A stretch of 64,000 nt of DNA from Siphonodentalium dalli (Eukaryota > Mollusca > Scaphopoda > Gadilida > Siphonodentaliidae). Of this stretch, positions 56,561-64,000 are shown one piece after another. The stretch is taken from NCBI GenBank assembly GCA_032622095.1, contig CP136064.1, positions 125,227,605 through 125,291,604 on the forward strand, given 5' to 3'. Numbering within the stretch: position 1 is the stretch's first letter; the number at the start of each line of letters is the position of its first letter. The notes beneath the pieces are model-generated. The model saw only the letters and a program-made list of their open reading frames with translations. It was not told the DNA's origin and did not search any database. The position numbers were made by a program, and so were the translations under genes.

Positions 56561-59397
56561 ATGCCTTTTTCCAAGCGATCACCAAATTACGTGTTCTGCC
56601 AACTTATTTTTTTCAATTATTACCAGACTGAAATATGGGCCAAAATTAATAATGACTCACATACGTATTCGAAAACAAATTACTTATTTATTTGAATGCG
56701 TTCGTGTATACGCTGCTTATTTGGTTTGGTGTCTTACCTAATATTGACCAATGTGCATGTATTGCTCACATTGTGCACACATGAAATCATATTCAAAATT
56801 CCGGTGCAGAGTCGTGAAAAACTAACTCAGTTGGGTGCAAATGTTACCCGCAAATGTTCTAAGTATAAATCAGTATTGATTTCTCTCTATGGGCAGAGAT
56901 TATTACGTCGAATATATTATACTATGAAAAGAGATCGGGATTAAACAACAAGCAATTGGATTATTTGAAACCCTCTCCCTAAATTTGCAAAAAAAATCTT
57001 CTTTTTTTAAAAACATTTTCAAGATGGACTTGAATTTCATTATTTCCATGCATGGATTATGCGATCATGGTGTCACAATCCAACGAATCGGAATCATAAA
57101 GAGGACTCATCGTGCGCAAGAATATCATGGTATAATTTACAAAGATATAATGAATAGCGATATTGCTGTAGATATAACGACCAATCTGTCATCAGGTGTT
57201 CTTGGGTTTCGGATTGTAGACTTGTTTGTCCTCGTCTGAGATCAGAATGGTTCAGTATGATCAAACATATCTGCAGTACATCGCTCAGCAGCAACTGACG
57301 CTGTAGGTGGTGGGCTTATCTTATATTCATAACTGTGGTATTTGAACCAATTAGTGAATTCTTGAATATTATATCCAATGAATAGATAACAATCATCGAA
57401 ATTGCGCAGTATTACTACGAATGTGTGCATTGAACCTTGTTGGCCAGTCCCATACTAAATACCGAACGACATCCCAAATCCAATCAGATGCACCCACGAC
57501 GAGTGGTTTAGTCAGTTCTCGGAAAGATTCAGATATTTCTCCCGTTTACTTTTATCGATGTGAGTATATTGATTTTAGCCAATTCAAATAATTTTGACGG
57601 CGAACTAAACCGACAGAAATAGTGTTCACCCATTCAAGTGTATTGGCTAAACGAGCGACATGGTCGTGAATATTTAATAAATAATTCTTGCTTCGATTAA
57701 GGTTATGCAGTTAGTTATACCCGAAAAGTTTGACGATGAAATTGATAACACGCGTAGTGCGTAGTCCGTTATAGTAAATTTGTCTTCACATTTCTCGGTT
57801 GTAGCGCATAACGTTAATCAAAACCAAAGTTCTTTCTAAAAATTTAATCCACCATAAGTAGAAAGAAGTATAACGAGCGTACAACTTTGAGATAATTTCC
57901 GGTGAAAAAGTCACGAAGTTGAAACAAATACTGTGTCATTTCAGTGAAATATCATGTGACGAAACAAAACGGCTATTGATAGATAACATTGTAACATAAA
58001 AAAAAACATTTCCGGTTGAGCACCGATACACATGCTAACGCATTGAACACTTGTGAATAAAACATCATATCCAAAATATTTATCAATTCAAAATCATTCT
58101 CAGGTTTCAAGGAGCATTATTATTTCTATTTTACCCAGTGGTTAACAGCAAATTTCTCAATGTAACTCGTTATCAAATTTCAATTGTTATCGCAAAATTA
58201 TCTAAATTACTGTGTTTATTTGTAATTCGCTTTGAATTTAGCAGTCTCATCGACGGAATATTTAATATATAATTTATAACATATAATCTGATCCCACACA
58301 CATGAACAATCCATCTCCCACAAACGTGTGTACATTTTACCAATTCACAACAACAGCTTTGGCTGTGAATATGGATGCTATCGGCGTATATAATAAAGTA
58401 ACACTTTATGGCTTGTTTAAAGCTTAGCACAAAATGGTAATTCTAATTAGATAGTGAACTTCCAAAAACAATAAATATGTCAGAGTTTAATGTCTGTTCG
58501 CTCTTCGGCTTCTCACTGGAATGCACAAGTTGGGTCATGGATATAAAGTGATTGTGAGTAGCATCGTGGTAAATCACGTGTAGTTGTATAGATGTTTAAT
58601 TATGACTATAGTATTCTACCCAAATATATTTATAGTCCTAAATTCGGAATAGTTTTCGTGACAGTGAGGTGATATGCATTTGCTATGTCCATGAATAGAT
58701 GATCCGAAGCAGGTCAGTTATTCATATTTCGAGTTGTTATCCGATTGATCAATCAGCTGTTGTGTGATAGAATTGACGCCTATTTGTTCGTGTTGAAAGC
58801 TGAAGGAGGTCTGACCACGAGTCTAATGCCAATTTGTATTTTATGAATTCATCGAATATCGCGGTACGATAAATGATAGGACCCGTCCATGACTGGAGCT
58901 TCCTGGAATTTTGCGTAAACCCTGTCCAATGAATTGTCTTATATATTTGAGTCTCCATAGGAAGCCTCTCGTATAAAAGAGTATTCATTGGCCTAAAATA
59001 TTTACCTTGACCATGCGTTCTCTTATATATGCAAGGCTCCCTTTAGGAGACTCGCATATATAAGAGAAGGCACTGGCACAGGGTCTTTCATAATAATGCT
59101 CCACCAGCGCAGCCCCCGTAATGAAAGGGTTAAAATTAACCCCATACAATAAGAACGGAAGCAGCTGACTGAGATAAGACATCAAATTGGCATCGATTGC
59201 TACAAAGCATTGGAGTCGTAAATTTACTCGTGAAGCTTTAGGTATCAGCACTGTCATTATATACGAATACGAATTTCAGCAGAAGTTGTCGGTATATAAG
59301 TAGAATAATTACCCCACTTTATGATCTACGTGTACAAATTGACGTAACTTAGCAGTTGCTTCTGATTGGTCCATCTCAAATACCAGCATGGTCTCCC
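56561..59397. other. Unannotated stretch
   Basis: No recognised gene; frames up to 85 codons without motifs. A 15-bp inverted pair TTCTCTTATATATGC lies at 59,018-59,032 and 59,054-59,068. Confidence 0.5.
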
Positions 59398-59735
59398 GAA
59401 AACCAGTACATTATCTGGTTATAATATAACTTGTTTTAGGTAGGTAATCTGCTTAGAATCGCTTCATTTTCAGTCGATATATGCTGAAAATGAGAATATT
59501 TTAGTCATATTATCGACGCATAATGCGGCGATTCTTAGCCATTTATGTGCGGACAATGAGACAAATAAGCCAACTTATGACTTCACGCTCTCGGGTGTTT
59601 TCACTGTGGCCCGCGCCATAAAATGAAATAATGGTAAGAGTCCATTATCTGCTTATTTTAGAATCAAATAATCACATTGTGTACATATTTCACATTTTAG
59701 GTCGATTATGTGCGTATTTCGGAGAGGATATTTTG
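59398..59735. repeat. Decayed copy of the AAAGGGGTACTGCA element
   Basis: Matches the left half of 42,846-43,512 in the same orientation (ATTATCTGGTTATAATA, GCTTAGAATCGC, TTATGTGCGGACAATGA, GATTATGTGCGTATTTC). Its left TIR and foldback half are not recognisable. Confidence 0.7.
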
Positions 59736-62664
59736 CAAATATACCTCCGTTTTCTTCCACGCATTCATTGTGCATGGCGTGGGATTCGGAACGAAAGATT
59801 GTTCACCTATAATATGCATATGTATTCTGATACCCGATTATTAAGTCTAGTGAATAATCGGTATTGTTTGAGTATCTTCAATATCCACATGCATCCAATA
59901 AGCTGTTGACAAAAACCGTCGACGTTGCGTTGCATGTTCGATAACACGGGATCCGTGTAATGTTTAAGGACGTTACATTTCTATTGTTTGAGTACACTTT
60001 CTAAGAAAATTAAGACTCCGCTTATGGATAAAATAAATAGTACTGCTTTCTATTTTTAACACAAAGATCAAAGCAAGACCGCTATTGAGTATGAATTAAA
60101 CTCCCCACGGGGCAAAGGTCGGGGCTCTGTCGCCCTTCCTTAAAATATAAAACAAAACTCAATTTAACCGGCAGCTCTATATACATGTACTACCAATATA
60201 CTTCAGCAGGTCATTATAGATCAGCGCGTTGAATTGTTGTTTTTGTTTTTATTATTTATATCTGCAGTTTTCGCTCTCGCACACGATCATATTCTGTTAT
60301 ATGATTGTGAGGTGTGGGACTATCACCATGTTGAGAAACCAGATGCGTTTCATTTGCAGTTTCTGAAATATATTCTTATATCACATGAACCCCCTAATAT
60401 ATCATTAAAAAGCCATTACATATTTCCTTATCTGTCAATAGTATGACATTCCGCCCAAGATAGGCTATGTAAAATGTAATCAAACCGTAATTGTTGATAC
60501 ATACCAATATATAATGTCACATACATTGCAACCTGAACGTCGATATTTACTTCCCAACTCTATAACCCATGTGGTAAATGCTTCCAATAATGCAAAGTGA
60601 TGAAATAACTATACTTTGGAAACTGACTCAATCAAGTTTATACGGAAAATAGTACTAAATACACTATTGGACTCATGCACCGCATATCAAAACCACTGCT
60701 ATTACACACTGAGACATTCACACAAATACCGCCAATCAATGTATAATATACTTGTGGCTTATTATGTTCATATGCTTTAAAGGGGTGAAATACACAAATT
60801 GAAATTGAGCCAATCTTTAAGTGCAATTTTTGACAGCTTGTTGGGGTAATTGATACCATTTCTATTCTATTCCTGATATTGAAGAATAAATGGTGGTTTG
60901 GCTCGTGTATATGCGAAAAATTTAAAACAGCTGGAAAAATTTGTATTAAATAAATGGCAGAAATGCCGTAATGTCAACACTTTTCTTTTATTTTTTTCAC
61001 CGAAGTTATTCTGAATATTTGTTTCATTAAATTTATGTCTCTATTAACATATAAGAATATATAAAAGTAACACAGAACCACATTTTCAGAAAATCTCCCA
61101 ATTCATAATATTCCAAAAATATGAAACAGGTTGATGTTTGGCATCAGGATCTTAAGCCTCGTACCAAATTCAAAAGACAAGTAACACATGATGCAATTGA
61201 CTGCTACTCGCAGAAAGTAGAATGCAAAAGTCTATTGCCAAGATTGCTACCCAGGTAGCATAATTAAAAATGAGACATTGTTTAGCAATAATATACCAAT
61301 TTAATGAATTCCGTTACACATTGTAATATTTAATTTCTAATGGAAACACATGAAATTGATAACAATATTCATATTTATATAAATGCAGGAAAATAAATAG
61401 GAAGCCCAATAAATTTTCTTTTAAAGTTATACAATACACTAGCAATGTATATGTATAACGTAAAATTTTCATAAACCTATTTCAATAAAGGCAATAATTT
61501 ACCACCAGGCACATGTCAGGGGTAGATATACAAGCTACAACAGTTGGACATTTCATGCCTGACACATCATTAGTTGAAAATTTCCGACCAAAATAGTTTG
61601 AATATTGTGGTGATAATTTCATATACCAAACAGTATCAAGTGTGATATTTGTTGTTTTTAGACCGAATAGTTTTACTGGCATGTAACAATCAGTTGAAAA
61701 TTGTCAACGACATGCGGTTTTACGATGGAAATTTCCAATATTTGGACAGTTGGAATAAACAGATTCATATTAAATAACGTATGTACTTGTGATACCAGTT
61801 GGAATTCACCAATACAAGGCAGGTGGGTACCAATGGGATTTCTCGAAAGTCGGAAAGTCGTCGATTTTCTTCGTTGAGCCAAGTGCGGACCCACAATCAT
61901 TCTAGGCGACGTTTACGGTACTCATATATCAGCAGCATCCCATCGATGGAGCTGGCCATTGAGATCTCACATTCCAACATATCAAGTGACATTATTTTAA
62001 CTGGCCTAAGAAGTCCAGCACTCTTTTCTGAATATATTTTAAACAACTCGACGGTATCAGAAATCACGCAAAAACCTCTGCAGTGCAATATTGCCAGCGT
62101 ATGGACGTACCCTTCGCGTGGTCTCCCGGTGTTGAGTGATTTGCTTTTCGTATATTATTTACTTACTGTTGTTTTGTTTTTTTACATAAAAGGTACTATC
62201 ATAACAATAACCTGCAATTTACGCGAAATTGATATTCTTTCTGTTTATGGCGGTGTGACCATTTTAACAGCAATACCAACTGTCAACGATTACCTTATCT
62301 TTAAAACATAACTGATTCATTACAGATACCTGATATTCAAATAATGAAGTGTTGGTAACAGTCAGCACAGGTGTGGATTAGCCTCTGGTGATCAATATAT
62401 TATTTGGCTTCAGTTCAATTTCCCTGATTAAACAATTGCACATAATATTAAACTAACTGGGGATTATGATAGACCATTGTTGACCTATGATGCGACAATC
62501 TTTATGTAGATTATTTCTCAGTATTGGTCTCCGCTACCAGCCAATAACCGATATGACATGAATATCAAGCATTTGACGTTCGGTTAGAGAGAAATAAAAA
62601 TAAAATTATCTTTCCCATTCACCACATGCAGCTATAAATAAGTTACTTATTGTGCCACTTTGTG
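59736..62664. other. Unannotated AT-rich stretch
   Basis: No recognised domain. The longest frame, 61,799-62,311 (170 codons, +), has a hydrophobic stretch near residues 110-135 but no family signature; I do not call it a gene. Confidence 0.5.
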
Positions 62665-62760
62665 AAACTAATTGTTTGTATCAATGTATACCGGAGAGGG
62701 GCTCATTAAGTTTTGTAACTTGTGCCCCAATCCATTTTATAATATACTACAAATAAAATA
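62665..62760 (+). repeat. LINE 3' tail remnant
   Basis: Inverted partner of 23,831-23,923, here on the + strand, ending ACAAATAAAATAATG. No coding remnant precedes it within 500 bp. Confidence 0.65.
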
Positions 62761-62860
62761 ATGTCAAATGAGCTGCGAGAACTGAACAGTACAGATACTT
62801 TAATTAAACTGGCTATGTTTTCTGGAAAATCTTCAGTGAATTGCAGCAGCTTCAACAAAT

Positions 62861-63200
62861 ATTGAGGTTGTTTAGTGCGCCAGGATATTGAGGTTGTTTA
62901 GTGCGCCGGGATATTGAGGTTGTTTAGTGCGCCAGGATATTGAGGTTGTTTAGTGCGCCAGGATATTGAGGTTGTTTAGTGCGCCAGGATATTGAGGTTG
63001 TTTAGTGCGCCAGGATATTGAGGTTGTTTAGTGCGCCAGGATATTGAGGTTGTTTAGTGCGCCAGGATATTGAGGTTGTTTAGTGCGCCCGGATATTGAG
63101 GTTGTTTAGTGCGCCAGGATATTGAGGTTGTTTAGTGCGCCAGGATATTGAGGTTGTTTAGTGCGCCAGGATATTGAGGTTGTTTAGTGCGCCAGGATAT
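62861..63200. repeat. 26-bp minisatellite, 13 units
   Basis: Units starting ATTGAGGTTGTTTAGTGCGC at 62,861 and every 26 bases to 63,173. Almost identical; variants are CCGGG in unit 2 and CCCGG in unit 8. Flanks are non-repetitive. The near-identity implies recent expansion and likely length polymorphism. Confidence 0.97.
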
Positions 63201-64000
63201 TTTGAAAATGTTATTATGACGACTAACTGATACAATAACTTCTGTGGCTTATTGTGTTGACGAATTACAGCTTATATTCAACACACATTTAATAGGGGTT
63301 TTGTTCTGCTTTGATAAAATCTGGCCCATACATGTATGTTAGTTTTATTTTGGGGTTGACTCAATGTTGTGTCTCTTTTTAATCAACCACACTGTGTATA
63401 CTATAATGTGAATGTCGTCATGAATTCATCTCAAAGTGATCCGATGTCATCAAAAAGTGTTTGGTTACTTTCAGAAAGAGAATTGTATTTGCAATCGAAA
63501 ACATCAACTAGAAAAAGTAGTTATATTGTATTTGTAATCATACATTTGGAAAGTATATGTATATTGTAATCAAATACTTTATTGTCATCGCCCCACTCCT
63601 GGTGTTGGAGTACCACAATATCATCGTCCTCGTGTTCATATGGTATCAAGATCGGTGTTTGGAGTACTTGTATGAACAAATAGCAATAACATTTTTGAAG
63701 TTGATTTGAAGAGTTTGTTCTCATTTACAGAAATAACTGATCGGAACATTTGTGATCGGCTGTCAAAACATACTCATATCAGCGATACATTGAGGTTGCT
63801 TTGGGTTGATCCAAAAATCCACATTCTGTGTTAATTTGTGTCTTTGATGCTGTTATAGTTTAATTCAAATTTGGAGGTTCATTTTGTAATGATAGCGCCC
63901 TTTACACAATCTGTGAGAATTTTAACAAAATGTCTTTATTTTAAATGTAAGTGGTTAAATCACTATTATCCTCTATATAATAAGTAATCTCAATTAAAAT
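63201..64000. other. Unannotated stretch at window end
   Basis: No recognised gene, RNA or repeat. Frames of 66-67 codons only. Confidence 0.5.

Noticed and set aside
56985-57239. 84-codon frame with a His/Cys-containing start (HGLCDHG)
   Set aside because: No second half of a zinc-binding motif and no recognised family.
61799-62311. 170-codon open frame on the + strand with a hydrophobic stretch
   Set aside because: No family signature, no splice or codon evidence, and no neighbouring exon. Too weak to call a gene.
62861-63200. CRISPR array
   Set aside because: Repeats are contiguous with no spacers and the genome is eukaryotic. It is a minisatellite.

Overview
This is a eukaryotic, AT-rich, repeat-dominated window with no bacterial features and no host protein-coding gene, rRNA or tRNA that I can support. 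The mix of elements (a BEL/Pao and a Gypsy LTR retrotransposon, CR1-like and other LINEs, many short inverted-repeat elements, palindromes, minisatellites) points to an invertebrate. A mollusc, probably a bivalve, is my best guess. That rests on the general look of the repeats, not on a diagnostic gene.

Positions 1-13,760 form one nested retroelement complex. The outer layer is a Ty3/Gypsy element on the + strand whose 5' end lies left of the window. Its gag and protease are at 1-759 and 6,435-6,600, a linker and integrase at about 9,512-10,500, reverse transcriptase and RNase H at about 11,900-13,297, and its 3' LTR at 13,495-13,760. Integrase lies before reverse transcriptase, the domain order of the Gmr1-like Gypsy group. 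A complete but dead BEL/Pao element (760-6,429; LTRs of about 110 bp; 5-bp target duplication TTGAG) sits in the protease region. A 5'-truncated CR1-like LINE on the - strand (about 6,600-9,511) sits just downstream. The complex was later rearranged: a 278-bp direct repeat flanks an inverted 250-bp copy of the LINE/Gypsy junction plus 16 bases of filler, and there are two head-to-tail tandem duplications, of 1,185 bp and 157 bp.

Positions 13,761-27,980 hold short repeats, a foldback/TIR family rich in GTTTAAAC palindromes (16,198-18,506, itself carrying a TTAA-flanked MITE), a LINE RT remnant (19,090-20,010), a TIR element with three 190-bp internal repeats (20,932-21,832) and a LINE ORF1 zinc-knuckle remnant on the - strand (about 24,860-25,508).

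Positions 28,361-32,944 are the most interesting feature: a 4.6-kb element with terminal inverted repeats of about 400 bp around a badly decayed coding region of about 770 codons. From memory it resembles uncharacterised repeat-borne proteins of molluscs and cnidarians. I read it as an old copy of a poorly described DNA transposon.

Positions 33,000-64,000 are mostly unrecognised AT-rich sequence. They also hold three long hairpins (34,161-34,306; 37,941-38,081; 38,994-39,082), a satellite of about 100-bp units (37,600-38,645), a hAT-like MITE (41,726-42,297), a foldback element (42,846-43,512), the second TTAA MITE (46,510-47,006), a LINE RT remnant (48,290-49,370), two more copies of the GTTTAAAC family (50,785-52,566 and 55,628-56,560), three LINE 3' tails in the window as a whole, and a 13 x 26-bp minisatellite (62,861-63,200).
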